Source: RHKX01 sp963820055 (lineage in GTDB: Bacteria; Actinomycetota; Thermoleophilia; Solirubrobacterales; 70-9). Taken from it: a DNA stretch of 64,000 nt. Shown here piece after piece: positions 24,546 through 33,089 of this stretch. The position numbers and the translations under genes are program-made. The stretch covers positions 1 through 64,000 of the forward strand of contig CAWFYJ010000006.1 in the NCBI GenBank assembly GCA_963820055.1, in the 5' to 3' direction. The notes beneath the pieces were generated by a model. The model saw only the letters and a list, made by a program, of their open reading frames with translations, had not been told where the DNA came from and made no database searches. Within the stretch, counting starts at the first letter, position 1; each line of letters starts with the position of its first letter.

Positions 24546-25802
24546 GTGGCCGTAGACATCGCTGAAGTCGCCAAGCTGGACGTGGAGCCGGGCACCCTGC
24601 CCGAGAAGATGGCCGCGTGGGTCATCCGCGCCGAGCGCGAGGGCGAGCCGAAGGACGCCTTCCAGGTCGAGGAGGTCGAGGTCCCCGAGCCCGGCGCCTT
24701 CGAGGTGATCGTCCGCGTGATGGCGGCCGGCGTCAACTTCAACAACGTCTGGGCCTCGCTCGGCCAGCCCGTCTCCGTGTTCGGATACGGCGACCACCCC
24801 GAGTACGGCCACCACATCGGCGGCTCCGACGGCTCCGGCGTCGTCTGGAAGGTCGGCCCCGGCGTCACCAACTGGAAGCCGGGCGACGAGGTCGTCATCC
24901 ACTGCAACCAGGCCTCCTACGAGGACGTCGAGGTCCACGGCCTCGACCCGATGGCCGCTCCGTCGCAGCGGATCTGGGGCTACGAGACCACCTGGGGAAG
25001 CTTCGCCCAGTTCACCAAGGTGCAGGCGCAGCAGCTGCTGCCGAAGCCGGAGAACCTCTCCTGGGTCGACTGCTCCGCCTACGGTCTCACCTACTTCACC
25101 GCCTACCGGATGCTGCTCAACCGGGCGAAGATCCAGGCCGGCCACAACGTCCTGATCTGGGGCGCCGCCGGCGGGCTCGGAGTCTTCGCGACCCAGCTCT
25201 GCAAGGCCGCTGGTGCGAACGCCGTCGGCGTCGTCTCGTCGGCGGAGAAGGGCGAGCTCATCAAGCAGCTCGGCGCCGTCGACTACATCGACCGCAACGA
25301 GTTCAAGGGCATGATGCGGACCGGCAACGAGACGCCGGACGAGGAGAAGGCCCGGTTCAAGGAGTCCCGCGCCTTCGCCAAGAAGGTCAAGGGGATCCTC
25401 GGCGACGCCCCCGACATCGTCTTCGAGCACGTCGGGCAGGCAACCTTCCCGACCTCGGTGTTCACGGTCAAGCCGTTCGGCAAGGTCGTGATCTGCGGCG
25501 CCACCTCGGGCTACACGCTCGACTTCGACGTCCGCTACCTCTGGATGAAGCAGAAGGAGATCATCGGCTCGCACTTCGCGAACGCCTACGAGTGCATGAA
25601 GGCCAACCAGCTGATGGCCGAGGGCAAGGTCCGCCCCGTGCTCTCGAAGTCGATGGACTTCGACGGCGTCCCCGAGGCGCACCAGATGATGCACGAGAAC
25701 CGGCACTCCGGAAAGATCACGGTCCGCGTCGGCGCCACCGACGACCACGAGGGCAAGACCGCGCCGGGCGAGGGCGCGATCTGGGCCGAGGTCGGGGCGT
25801 AG
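24546..25802 (+). CDS. ccrA: Crotonyl-CoA carboxylase/reductase
   Basis: The 418-residue protein is a medium-chain reductase with the CCR features: GVNFNNVWASLGQPVSVFGYGDHPEYGHHIGGSDGSG (in parts, near residue 60), GYETTWGSFAQFTKVQAQQLLPKP, the NADPH loop IWGAAGGLGVFATQLCKAAGAN near 200, and the C-terminal YLWMKQKEIIGSHFANAYE. It reduces crotonyl-CoA while fixing CO2 to give ethylmalonyl-CoA, the committed step of the ethylmalonyl-CoA pathway. GAGGAG precedes the GTG start. It is monocistronic, closed by two large stem-loops. Other pathway genes lie 7-16 kb downstream. Confidence 0.93.
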   Translation: MAVDIAEVAKLDVEPGTLPEKMAAWVIRAEREGEPKDAFQVEEVEVPEPGAFEVIVRVMAAGVNFNNVWASLGQPVSVFGYGDHPEYGHHIGGSDGSGVVWKVGPGVTNWKPGDEVVIHCNQASYEDVEVHGLDPMAAPSQRIWGYETTWGSFAQFTKVQAQQLLPKPENLSWVDCSAYGLTYFTAYRMLLNRAKIQAGHNVLIWGAAGGLGVFATQLCKAAGANAVGVVSSAEKGELIKQLGAVDYIDRNEFKGMMRTGNETPDEEKARFKESRAFAKKVKGILGDAPDIVFEHVGQATFPTSVFTVKPFGKVVICGATSGYTLDFDVRYLWMKQKEIIGSHFANAYECMKANQLMAEGKVRPVLSKSMDFDGVPEAHQMMHENRHSGKITVRVGATDDHEGKTAPGEGAIWAEVGA

Positions 25803-25822
25803 ATAACTCCGACCGGCGATCT

Positions 25823-25861
25823 CGGTGCATTTACTCGGTCTGAGGGCGAGAAAGTGCACCG
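25823..25861. terminator. Stem-loop 1 after ccr
   Basis: Bases 25823-25837 pair with 25847-25861 (arms CGGTGCA...TACTCG and CGAG...TGCACCG), 13 of 15 positions, nine-base loop, followed by GTTTC. Likely ccr terminator. Confidence 0.5.
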
Positions 25862-25884
25862 TTTCCGATCCCGGCCCCCGAACG

Positions 25885-25933
25885 CCACTGATCGCGATTG
25901 GGGGCCGCATGGCCCCGCAATCACGATCAGTGG
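25885..25933. terminator. Stem-loop 2 between convergent genes
   Basis: CCACTGATCG...GATTGGGGGCC pairs with GGCCCC...CAATC...CGATCAGTGG around a GCAT loop, with one mismatch and one bulge over about 22 bases. It separates ccr from the convergent membrane-protein gene and may stop transcription from both sides. The 152-base gap holds nothing else. Confidence 0.5.
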
Positions 25934-25954
25934 ATCTTCCGAAGCCTCCGTCCG

Positions 25955-26329
25955 CTAGGCCAGCGCCGAGCGCGGGGCCCGGAGAGCCGCGGCGGCACAG
26001 CCGACGAAGCCGATCTCGAGCAGGACCGAGACGATCCCGGAGAGCTCCCACTCCGACTCGTGGAAGCCGGGGAGACCGACGGTCCGGGAGAGGATGAACC
26101 CGACGGCCATGCCAGCCGAGACGAGTGCGCCGAGCGCCCAGGCCGCCTGGTCGCCTTCCCGCCAGAGCCTCACGGCGATGAGCAGCGCCACGATGCCGCC
26201 GAGGATGAAACCGATTCCGATGTAGGCCTGCTCGCCGAGGTATTCGGGGGCGAGGATCAGGTGGATGGCTCCGGTTGCGGCGATCAATGCGGCGCCGGCG
26301 CGGCGAAGCTGTAGGTCGTCGTTCTGCAT
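25955..26329 (-). CDS. Small integral membrane protein (4 TM)
   Basis: This 124-residue protein has four predicted membrane helices (about residues 10-27, 35-53, 65-85 and 97-117) separated by short loops. No family is recognised; the spacing resembles small DoxX/DUF4383-like proteins, but no diagnostic motif is present. AAAGGAAAC precedes the ATG. It is divergent from the two-component system, which may or may not be related. Confidence 0.7.
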   Translation of the reverse strand: MQNDDLQLRRAGAALIAATGAIHLILAPEYLGEQAYIGIGFILGGIVALLIAVRLWREGDQAAWALGALVSAGMAVGFILSRTVGLPGFHESEWELSGIVSVLLEIGFVGCAAAALRAPRSALA

Positions 26330-26401
26330 TCCGTTTCCTTTCGTTCGGGGACGGTCACGGGCATGCTGCGGAGAACCCCTAAGACGGCGGAAAGCGTTCG
26401 A

Positions 26402-26415
26402 TGAGAGTCCTCTCA
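26402..26415. promoter_or_regulatory. Palindrome upstream of response regulator
   Basis: TGAGAG-N2-CTCTCA, a perfect inverted repeat about 50 bases before the response-regulator start and 73 bases upstream of the divergent membrane protein. It may be a regulator site; TAGAGT at 26455-26460 is the nearby -10 candidate. Confidence 0.3.
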
Positions 26416-26466
26416 GGCACGCGCGACGGCCCCTTGCCGGTCGCTGCGCGGGGTTAGAGTCGGCGG

Positions 26467-27135
26467 ATGCGCATCGTCGTCGTCGAGGACGAACCCGCCA
26501 TCGCCGACTTCCTCGTCCGCGGCCTCGAGGCCGCCGGATACTCGGTCGCGCACGCTTCCGACGGCCCCTCCGGGGAGAAGCTGATCCTCGAGGGTGAGGC
26601 CGACCTCGTCGTGCTCGACCTGATGCTCCCCGGCCGCAGCGGCCTCGAGGTCCTCGAGGCGGTCCGCAAGGTCCGGCCGCTGCTGCCGGTGATCATCCTC
26701 TCGGCAAAGGGCGAGGTCGAGGACCGGATCGCGGGACTCGACGGCGGCGCCACGGACTACGTCACGAAGCCGTTCGCGGTCCCGGAGCTTCTCGCACGGA
26801 TCCGCGCCCACCTCCGCACCGGCAGCTCGGAGGGCGGCCGCATGCGAGTCGGCGGGATCGAGATCGATCTGCTCAGCCGCCGGGTCTGGTCCGGCGGCGA
26901 AGAGGTCGCACTGTCGCCCCGCGAGTTCTCGCTCCTCGCCTGCTTCGCCCGCCATCCCGGTCAGGCGCTCTCCCGCGAGCGGCTGCTCGCCGAGGCATGG
27001 GGCTACGAACACGACCCGGGCACGAACGTCGTCGACGTCTACGTCGGCTACCTGCGACGCAAGCTCGGCGACCCGGCCGCGATCGAGACGGTCCGCTCGG
27101 CCGGGTATCGCCTCGCCGGCGGCGACGCCGGATGA
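26467..27135 (+). CDS. OmpR-family response regulator
   Basis: The 222-residue protein has a receiver domain with the acidic pair in VVVEDEPA (residues 8-9 region), the phospho-acceptor Asp in LVVLDLMLPG near residue 51, and Lys in YVTKPFAV near 101. A C-terminal OmpR/PhoB winged helix follows (LSPREFSLLACFARHPGQALSRERLL in parts; VDVYVGYLRRKLGD). It is phosphorylated by the histidine kinase encoded next, whose ATG overlaps its stop. Confidence 0.93.
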   Translation: MRIVVVEDEPAIADFLVRGLEAAGYSVAHASDGPSGEKLILEGEADLVVLDLMLPGRSGLEVLEAVRKVRPLLPVIILSAKGEVEDRIAGLDGGATDYVTKPFAVPELLARIRAHLRTGSSEGGRMRVGGIEIDLLSRRVWSGGEEVALSPREFSLLACFARHPGQALSRERLLAEAWGYEHDPGTNVVDVYVGYLRRKLGDPAAIETVRSAGYRLAGGDAG

Positions 27136-28568
27136 GCCTCCGGACCAGGCTGGCGCTCTCGATCGGCGCGCTCGTGCTGATCTCCGTCGCGGCGCTCGGG
27201 ATCGCGGTCTACAACCTCGTCGGCAGCCGCCTCGACGACCGAACGGACCAGGACCTCGCCGTCCAGGCGGACGCGCTGGCCGGAGCGCTCACCTCCGCGC
27301 CCCCGGGCGGCGAGGAGTCGGCGGCGCGCACGTTCATCGCCGACCAGGCCCTGATCGGATCACGGCTGCTGATCGCACAGGTGCCGGGGGCCTCGGGCCC
27401 GATCAGCAACCAGACGAACCTGCTCGACCCGGCCGACGGCCACACCCCGGACGAGGGACGCGGCGAGGGCGCCGAGGAACAGCACGAGGCCGTCCAGCTT
27501 CAGGATCTGCTGACCGCGAATCCCGGATACGAGACCGTTGAGCTCTCCGAGAGCGGCGATCTGCGCCTCCTCACGAAGGTCGTCGACACGGCCTCGGGCC
27601 AAGCGATCGTCCAGGCGGGGGAGCCGGCCGCCGCCACCGAGCAGGCGCAGCACCAGGTCGCCAAGACGTTCTTGTTGATCGGCGCGCTCACGGTGCTGGC
27701 CGCCGCCGGTCTCGGCGTCCTGATCGCCACGCGGACCGCTCGCCCGCTCGAGCGCATGGCGGGCCGCGCGGCAGCGGTCGATGGAGGCCGCCTCGACGTG
27801 CGGATGGACGAGCGCACGCGCGTCACCGAGATCGCGGCGCTGGCGGAGAGCTTCGACCACATGCTCGACCGTCTCGAGGCGGCCTTCGACTCGCAACGTG
27901 CGTTCATCGCCGACGCCTCGCACGAGTTGCGGACGCCGCTGACCGCGATCCTCGGCCAGGCCCAGGTGCTCGCGGCGACACCCGACCCGGACCCGGCCGA
28001 GGTCGCGCGGGTAACGGCGCTGATCGAGCGAGAGGCCGAGCGGATGGGCAGGCTGATCGAGGGGCTCCTGCAGCTCGCCAGGCTCGACGCCGGCGGCGAG
28101 GGTGAGGCGGCCGCCGACTTCGATCTCGGCTCGGTCGCCGCCGAGATCGTGGCGGCCCTGCCTGAAGAGGACGCGGCCCGCGTCGACCTCCGGGCGGACG
28201 AGGGCGCCTCCGCGGTCGCCCACGGACGCCGCGAGGACACGGTCCGGATCGCCCGCAACCTGGTCGGCAACGCCCTCGCCTACGGGCGGGACCGGGTCGC
28301 CCTCTCGGTCGCGGCCGACGGCGGCGGAGCCAGGCTCGTGGTCGACGACGACGGTCCCGGGATCGACCCGGCTGACCGGCAGCGGATCTTCGACCGGTTC
28401 TCCCGTCTGGACGCCTCGCGCAACCGCCGCTACGGCGGCTTCGGCCTCGGCCTGGCGATCTCGAGCGAGCTCGCGGCGGCCCAGGGAGGGCGGATCGAGG
28501 TCGGCGAGTCGGGGCTCGGCGGCGCGCGGATGACCCTCCACCTGCCGAGCGCCGCCGCGGGTCAATAA
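27132..28568 (+). CDS. Sensor histidine kinase (HAMP, HisKA, HATPase)
   Basis: The 478-residue membrane kinase has a first helix (SIGALVLISVAALGIAVYNLV), an extracytoplasmic sensor region of about 150 residues, and a second helix near residue 185 (FLLIGALTVLAAAGLGVLIA). A HAMP segment follows. The phospho-His lies in FIADASHELRTPL near residue 263, and the ATP lid region has NLVGNALAYG, VDDDGPGIDPADR and FGLGLAIS. It pairs with the overlapping response regulator. The signal is unknown. Confidence 0.93.
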   Translation: MSLRTRLALSIGALVLISVAALGIAVYNLVGSRLDDRTDQDLAVQADALAGALTSAPPGGEESAARTFIADQALIGSRLLIAQVPGASGPISNQTNLLDPADGHTPDEGRGEGAEEQHEAVQLQDLLTANPGYETVELSESGDLRLLTKVVDTASGQAIVQAGEPAAATEQAQHQVAKTFLLIGALTVLAAAGLGVLIATRTARPLERMAGRAAAVDGGRLDVRMDERTRVTEIAALAESFDHMLDRLEAAFDSQRAFIADASHELRTPLTAILGQAQVLAATPDPDPAEVARVTALIEREAERMGRLIEGLLQLARLDAGGEGEAAADFDLGSVAAEIVAALPEEDAARVDLRADEGASAVAHGRREDTVRIARNLVGNALAYGRDRVALSVAADGGGARLVVDDDGPGIDPADRQRIFDRFSRLDASRNRRYGGFGLGLAISSELAAAQGGRIEVGESGLGGARMTLHLPSAAAGQ

Positions 28569-28580
28569 GATGCGGCACCC

Positions 28581-28880
28581 ATGGCCGAGGTCAACGTCGT
28601 CAACTGGCACATCAACCCCTGGCGGGCCGACCGCTGGTACGCGATCTGGATGCCGGCGCTCGAGCGGGCGCCCTCCTTCGGCGCCACTTCCTTCACGCTG
28701 ACCCGCTCCGAGGAGGACCACCTCCTCTTCGTGCAGACCACGACCTGGGAGTCGCGCGGCGACTTCGACCGGTTCTGGTCATCCGACGAGGTCGGCGAGG
28801 CTCGCGAGGCCGCGATGAGCATGTACAACAAGCCGGTCTATCCGGTTTGGCACGTGCTGATCGCCGCCGAGCGCGACTGA
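28581..28880 (+). CDS. Small dimeric alpha/beta-barrel-like protein
   Basis: This 99-residue protein has an ABM/DUF-like ferredoxin-fold pattern: MAEVNVVNWHINP, FGATSFTLTRSEEDHLLFVQTTTWES, then a helix and a final strand PVYPVWHVLIAAE. Similar proteins are cofactor-free monooxygenases or binding proteins. No specific function can be assigned. TAAGAT lies nine bases before the ATG. It follows the kinase gene by twelve bases, so read-through is possible. Confidence 0.6.
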   Translation: MAEVNVVNWHINPWRADRWYAIWMPALERAPSFGATSFTLTRSEEDHLLFVQTTTWESRGDFDRFWSSDEVGEAREAAMSMYNKPVYPVWHVLIAAERD

Positions 28881-28930
28881 CCGGTCCAACCAGTCGTCAC
28901 CGGCCGCGCCGCGGCTGCTTAGATTGACGC

Positions 28931-29797
28931 GTGGCCGAGGTTCTCTACTACGCGATCCCGTTCTTCGTGCTGCTGCTCGCGGTCGAGGCACTGTCGTTCC
29001 GGTACGCGCGCGACGAGGAAGACCTGATCGGCTACGACGCCAGCGACACGCGGACGAGCCTGCTGCTCGGGTCCGGCAACGTCGTCATCAACGTCGCCTG
29101 GAAGCTCGTCGTGGTCGCGCTGTATGCGGCGATCTACGAGCTCACGCCGCTGCGGATGGACCCGAGCGATCCGCTCACGTGGGTGCTGCTGTTCTTCGCC
29201 GACGACTTCTCCTACTACTGGTTCCACCGCTGCAGCCACGAGAGCCGGTTCTTCTGGGCCAGCCACGTCGTCCACCACTCGAGCACCCACTACAACCTCT
29301 CGACGGCGCTGCGACAGACATGGGTCCCGATGACCTATCTCCCTTTCTGGCTGTGGATGCCGGCGCTCGGCTTCGAGCCGTGGATGGTGCTGCTCGCCCA
29401 GGCCTGGTCGCTGATCTACCAGTTCTGGATCCACACCGAGCGGATCCACCGGTTGCCGCGGCCGCTCGAGGCGATCCTGAACACGCCCTCCCACCACCGG
29501 GTCCATCACGGCTCAAACGAGGTCTACCTCGACCGAAACTACGGCGGCATCCTGATCATCTGGGACAAGCTCTTCGGCACCTACGCCCCTGAGGGCGAGC
29601 GCGTCCGCTACGGGCTGACGAAGAACATCCACACCTATAACCCGGTCCGAGCCGCCTTCCACGAGTACGTCGCCATGTGGCACGACATGCGCCGCGCGTC
29701 CGGGCTGCGCTCCAAGTTCGGCGTCCTCTACCACGGTCCCGGCTGGTCGCCACCGGGCCTGCCGGCGGGCGAGATGGAGTCGAACACGCGCGGCTAG
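28931..29797 (+). CDS. Sterol desaturase / fatty-acid hydroxylase-family membrane protein
   Basis: This 288-residue membrane enzyme has the di-iron His-box set: FHRCSHES near residue 100, SHVVHHSSTHYN near 116, and TPSHHRVHHGSN near 190. The family inserts oxygen into sterols, carotenoids or alkyl lipids. GTG 28931 is the start, five bases after TAGATT. Neighbours do not indicate the substrate. Confidence 0.85.
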   Translation: MAEVLYYAIPFFVLLLAVEALSFRYARDEEDLIGYDASDTRTSLLLGSGNVVINVAWKLVVVALYAAIYELTPLRMDPSDPLTWVLLFFADDFSYYWFHRCSHESRFFWASHVVHHSSTHYNLSTALRQTWVPMTYLPFWLWMPALGFEPWMVLLAQAWSLIYQFWIHTERIHRLPRPLEAILNTPSHHRVHHGSNEVYLDRNYGGILIIWDKLFGTYAPEGERVRYGLTKNIHTYNPVRAAFHEYVAMWHDMRRASGLRSKFGVLYHGPGWSPPGLPAGEMESNTRG

Positions 29798-29821
29798 CGC
29801 GCGGGTGCGTTCGCGGCGGGC

Positions 29822-30745
29822 TCAGGCGGCGGCCGGGGCGGCCGCGAGCTCGGCGCCGACCACAGCGAGGGTGTCGACCATTGCCGCCGCCGCGAGGCTG
29901 CGGGCGCCGGCATCGAGCGTCGCCGCCCAGACCCGGCGGACGGGCGGATCCGGCAGCACGTCGACGATCGCGATGTCGGGACTGGGGAGCATCAGGGCGA
30001 GGTCGGGGATCAGCGTCACCCCCATCCCGGCCGAGACGAGTGCCTCCATGACCGTGTAGTCGTTGCTCTCGTAAGCGATGTCGGGCACGAAGCCGGCCTG
30101 CTCGCAGCTCCGCAGCGTCAGCTGGCGGCAGGAGCTCTCGCAGTTGCCGCAGAGCCACGACTCGTCGGCCAGCTCGGAGAGGTGGACTGCCTCGCAGCCG
30201 GCGAGCCGGTGATCGCGCGGCAGCGCCAGGTGCATCCGCTCGTCGATCACCGAGCGCATCGCGATGTCGGGATCGGGCTCGAAGGGATGGAGCTCGAAGT
30301 CGTAGAGGACGCCGACGTCGTAGCGACCGCAGCGCAGCGCCGGCAGCGCCTCCTCGGGCTCGGCCTCGGTCAGGCTCAGGCGGATCCCCGGGTGCTCCTC
30401 GCGGAAGCGGCTGATCGCCCTGGTCACGACGGTGGCGCTCGCGCTCGCGAAGCTGACCATCCGCAGCTCACCGGCCTCGAGTCCCGAGAGCGACGCGAGC
30501 TCGCGCTCGGCCTGTTCGAGGCGGGCCATCGCCGACTCGGCGTGGCCGACGAGCAGGCGGCCGGCGTCGGTGAGGACCGGGCCGCTGCGGAGACGGAGGA
30601 TCAGCGGCTCGCCGACCTCTGCCTCGAGGGTGGCGATCTGCTGGCTGACCGCCGATTGCGAAACGTAGAGGACCTCGGCGGCGGCCGAGAAAGAGCCGTG
30701 CTCAGCGACGGAACGCAGGAAACGGAGGCGCTTGAGATCGAGCAT
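29822..30745 (-). CDS. LysR-family transcriptional regulator
   Basis: This 307-residue protein begins with the LysR winged helix (LKRLRFLRSVAEHGSFSAAAEVLYVSQSAVSQQIATLEAEVG in parts), followed by the effector domain (ELRMVSFASASATVVTRAIS, RMHLALPRDHRLAG). It would sense a small molecule. TAAGCT lies six bases before the ATG. The divergent small basic gene 100 bases away is the natural target candidate. Confidence 0.9.
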   Translation of the reverse strand: MLDLKRLRFLRSVAEHGSFSAAAEVLYVSQSAVSQQIATLEAEVGEPLILRLRSGPVLTDAGRLLVGHAESAMARLEQAERELASLSGLEAGELRMVSFASASATVVTRAISRFREEHPGIRLSLTEAEPEEALPALRCGRYDVGVLYDFELHPFEPDPDIAMRSVIDERMHLALPRDHRLAGCEAVHLSELADESWLCGNCESSCRQLTLRSCEQAGFVPDIAYESNDYTVMEALVSAGMGVTLIPDLALMLPSPDIAIVDVLPDPPVRRVWAATLDAGARSLAAAAMVDTLAVVGAELAAAPAAA

Positions 30746-30752
30746 CAGTGGA

Positions 30753-30790
30753 GCTTATCAGCCGCGCTAGCTAAATCTATTGCGCTTATC
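30753..30790. promoter_or_regulatory. Direct repeats in LysR-peptide intergenic region
   Basis: GCTTATC occurs at 30753-30759 and 30784-30790, 31 bases apart, about three helical turns. The first overlaps the LysR -10. They are candidate regulator sites for the divergent pair. Confidence 0.3.
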
Positions 30791-30845
30791 CCAACGTTAC
30801 GGCACCCTCGTTCCATCACCTGAAACGTAAGCCCGGAGGCCGACA

Positions 30846-31028
30846 ATGACCAGCACGACACTCATCTCCCCGCCCCTTCCGACCCGCACCGAGGCCCGGC
30901 GCGACGAGGAGGTCCAGCGGACGATCCGCGAGGGCCGTCGTGCCCGCCGTCGCCAGGCCTGGAAGCGCCCGCGGGGCAGCCTCGGCGGCTCACCCCCCGG
31001 CGCCGGCGGCAGGCTGCTGCAGCTCTGA
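30846..31028 (+). CDS. Small basic protein, 60 aa
   Basis: This 60-residue protein is not recognised. It has a neutral N-terminus (MTSTTLISPPLPTRTEA) and a strongly basic middle (REGRRARRRQAWKRPRG), ending GGRLLQL. A good GGAGG Shine-Dalgarno precedes the ATG, and a perfect terminator hairpin follows, so it is probably a real gene. It is divergent from LysR. It may bind nucleic acid or membrane; this is speculation. Confidence 0.6.
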   Translation: MTSTTLISPPLPTRTEARRDEEVQRTIREGRRARRRQAWKRPRGSLGGSPPGAGGRLLQL

Positions 31029-31054
31029 TCCGACTGCCGTCGGAATCGCGATTC

Positions 31055-31078
31055 GAAGGGCGCCTACGGGCGCCCTTC
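31055..31078. terminator. Bidirectional terminator hairpin
   Basis: GAAGGGCGCC-TACG-GGCGCCCTTC is a perfect ten-base stem with a four-base loop, placed between the small basic gene and the convergent clpS gene. Confidence 0.75.
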
Positions 31079-31083
31079 GTCGT

Positions 31084-31371
31084 TCAGTGCTGCTCGAGTG
31101 GGGCCATCGTCAGCCCGGCGGAGGCGAGCAGCTCCCAGTAGTGCTCGGCGGGCTCGCGCATACCGCTCCAGACGATCGCCTGGCCGGTGTTGTGGATCGT
31201 GTTGGCGAAGGCCATCCCGTTGTTGTAGGAGACGCCCGGGATTACCCGCGCCAGGGTCGCCGCGACGTGCTCGAAGGTGTTGTGGTCGTCGTTCTTGACG
31301 ATCACGCGCCAGCCGGCCCCGCCCGTGCCGGGTCCAGACGTCCGTGGTCGCTCGATCGTCTCCGTCGTCAT
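31084..31371 (-). CDS. clpS: ClpS adaptor
   Basis: This 95-residue protein has the ClpS core: VIVKNDDHNTFEHVAATLARVIPG near residue 24, where the NDDHNT loop forms the N-degron pocket, and NTGQAIVWSGMREPAEHYWELL near residue 62. It delivers N-end-rule substrates to ClpAP or ClpCP. The first 20 residues are a flexible leader. Length is typical. It stands alone. Confidence 0.92.
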   Translation of the reverse strand: MTTETIERPRTSGPGTGGAGWRVIVKNDDHNTFEHVAATLARVIPGVSYNNGMAFANTIHNTGQAIVWSGMREPAEHYWELLASAGLTMAPLEQH

Positions 31372-31418
31372 CGCTGCCTGCTCGATCCCCGTCGCAATCT
31401 AGCGAGGGTCGGCGGGTT

Positions 31419-32084
31419 TCAGGGGTTCGGGACCTGGACCTTGAGCTTGTCGAAGAAGGCGACCGCCTTCTTCTTCTTGACCTTCTGCTTGATCCCGTAA
31501 GCGAAGCCCGTGCCCTTGCCCGTCACCTCGTCCGGAGACGGGTCCTTGTAGGAGATCATCGTCTTGCCATTGACCTTGCCGATGAGCGTGTCGCCCTTGG
31601 CGCGAAGCTCGAGGACGTTCTTCTTTTTGATCCCCTTGACGGCCTTGTCCTCGCCCTTCTCGAGCGTCACCTTGTTCTCGACGAGCTCCCACTTGCCGGT
31701 CTTCGGGATGACCCGGAACGTGTAGCCGTCCTTGCGGCTCGAGCGCACGGTCAGTCCGACGTAGGCGCCCTTGCGAGCCGCCTTCTCGGTCGCCGCCGTG
31801 ATCTTCGTCTCGGCCCTGATGATCAGGTCGGGCTGGCTCGAATCGCCCTCGACCGGCGTCTTCAGCTCGCAGGCTTGCTTACCGCCCTTGACGGTGACGC
31901 CGAGCGCCGACTTCTTGCGCCAGGTGCGCTTGCACTTCTTGCTCTTGCCGGACTGCTTGGTGATCGCCTTGTAGTCGTCCTTGGACGAGAAGTTGTTGCT
32001 GTAGACGGTGATCCCGGCGAAGGCAGGGACCGCCACCGCGAGAGCGGTCAGGATCGTTGCTGTGAGTGCGATTCGCTTGGTCAT
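31419..32084 (-). CDS. Secreted lysine-rich beta-sandwich protein
   Basis: This 221-residue protein has a signal peptide (MTKRIALTATILTALAVAVPAFAG). The mature part starts ITVYSNNFSSKDDYKAI and has strands such as AYVGLTVRSSRKDGYTFRVIP and LELRAKGDTLIGKVNGKTMISY, which resemble the concanavalin-like jelly roll of family 16/DUF1080-type proteins. Many Lys residues give it a basic charge unlike its neighbours. Catalytic residues are not evident. The second ATG is chosen because TACGCT lies exactly seven bases before it. Confidence 0.7.
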   Translation of the reverse strand: MTKRIALTATILTALAVAVPAFAGITVYSNNFSSKDDYKAITKQSGKSKKCKRTWRKKSALGVTVKGGKQACELKTPVEGDSSQPDLIIRAETKITAATEKAARKGAYVGLTVRSSRKDGYTFRVIPKTGKWELVENKVTLEKGEDKAVKGIKKKNVLELRAKGDTLIGKVNGKTMISYKDPSPDEVTGKGTGFAYGIKQKVKKKKAVAFFDKLKVQVPNP

Positions 32085-32091
32085 CTTCATG

Positions 32092-32097
32092 AGCGTA
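32092..32097 (-). promoter_or_regulatory. -10 element (TACGCT), decides start
   Basis: TACGCT-N7-ATG selects the second of two in-frame ATGs of the secreted beta-sandwich gene. Confidence 0.4.
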
Positions 32098-32195
32098 ACC
32101 GGGTCGGCGGTCCTCCGCGAGCATCCCCGGAACGGGTGCCTCGAACCTTGCGAACACGAAAGAACCGCAGGAGTCGCGGTCCTCTCGAGGCTTTT

Positions 32196-33023
32196 TCAGC
32201 CGCGGCGGCTCAAATGGCGCTCGAGACCGAGCCAGGTCTGCGCGGGCGGCATCGCCGAGCGGATTCGCTCCGCGGTCTCGGGCGCCTCGGCGTCGATCCG
32301 GCCCTCGAGCTCCGCCAGGAAGGCCTGCTCGCCGAGCCGGGACGCGCCGGCGGCCCGCTCGATCTCGGCCTCGACGGCGGCCAGATGCCGATCCGGGTCG
32401 TCAACGGCGCCGAAGTGGGTCAACAGCAGCCGGCCCGGGCGGCGCTCCGCAACTGCCCGGATCGACCCGCGCCAGAGCTCGAGGTCGATGTCGGGAGGAG
32501 GCGTCGGCAGCCACACCGCGTCGCCGGGCGGGATTCGAACGCCGCCGACGTCGCCGAGGAACGCATCGCCGCCGTCCGCCTCGAGGTAGACGACGTGGTG
32601 GGAGGCGTGCCCCGGGGCTGCGAGCACGTCGAGGCCCTCCGCGACCTCACCGCCCGCGAGCGGGACCACGTTCGCCTCAGGCACCGGCAGGACCTCGCCC
32701 CAGAGCTCGTCCATGCGGTCGCCGTAGAGACGCCCGGCGCTGCGCAGCAGCCGGGATGGATCGATGAGGTGCGGGGCGCCGACCTCGTGGACGTACACGC
32801 GGAGGTCGGGCCAGCGCGCGACGAGCGTCCCGGCGGCGCCGGCGTGGTCGAGATGGATGTGGGTCAGCAGGACGGCACGCGGGCGGCCGCCGGGAACCGA
32901 CTCGAGGACCGTGTCGATCGTGTTCGCCGGTCCCGGGTCGATGAGGACGCCGTCGCGCTCCCAGACACCGATCACGCGGTCGAGGCCGAGGTGGTGGGTG
33001 TCGATCAGAAGTGCGGACGGCAC
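32196..33023 (-). CDS. Metallo-beta-lactamase-fold hydrolase
   Basis: The 275-residue protein has the MBL signature HIHLDHAGAAG near residue 57 and later metal ligands in APGHASHHVVYLEADGGDAFLGD near residue 140. It should be a dinuclear zinc hydrolase acting on a thioester, lactone or similar substrate. The start is GTG 33023: TACGTT is exactly seven bases upstream, and the far longer open frame beyond is antisense to the mutase gene. It is divergent from ethylmalonyl-CoA mutase with back-to-back promoters. Confidence 0.85.
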   Translation of the reverse strand: MPSALLIDTHHLGLDRVIGVWERDGVLIDPGPANTIDTVLESVPGGRPRAVLLTHIHLDHAGAAGTLVARWPDLRVYVHEVGAPHLIDPSRLLRSAGRLYGDRMDELWGEVLPVPEANVVPLAGGEVAEGLDVLAAPGHASHHVVYLEADGGDAFLGDVGGVRIPPGDAVWLPTPPPDIDLELWRGSIRAVAERRPGRLLLTHFGAVDDPDRHLAAVEAEIERAAGASRLGEQAFLAELEGRIDAEAPETAERIRSAMPPAQTWLGLERHLSRRG

Positions 33024-33030
33024 GGCCGGG

Positions 33031-33036
33031 AACGTA
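33031..33036 (-). promoter_or_regulatory. -10 element (TACGTT) of MBL gene
   Basis: TACGTT-N7-GTG for the MBL hydrolase; 40 bases from the divergent ecm -10. Confidence 0.5.
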
Positions 33037-33076
33037 CAAGGCCGCGCTCCGCGGGCGGCGATCGGCACTCGCGATC

Positions 33077-33082
33077 TAGAAT
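33077..33082 (+). promoter_or_regulatory. -10 element (TAGAAT) of ethylmalonyl-CoA mutase gene
   Basis: TAGAAT-N7-ATG; no Shine-Dalgarno. Confidence 0.55.
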
Positions 33083-33089
33083 GGCCGCC

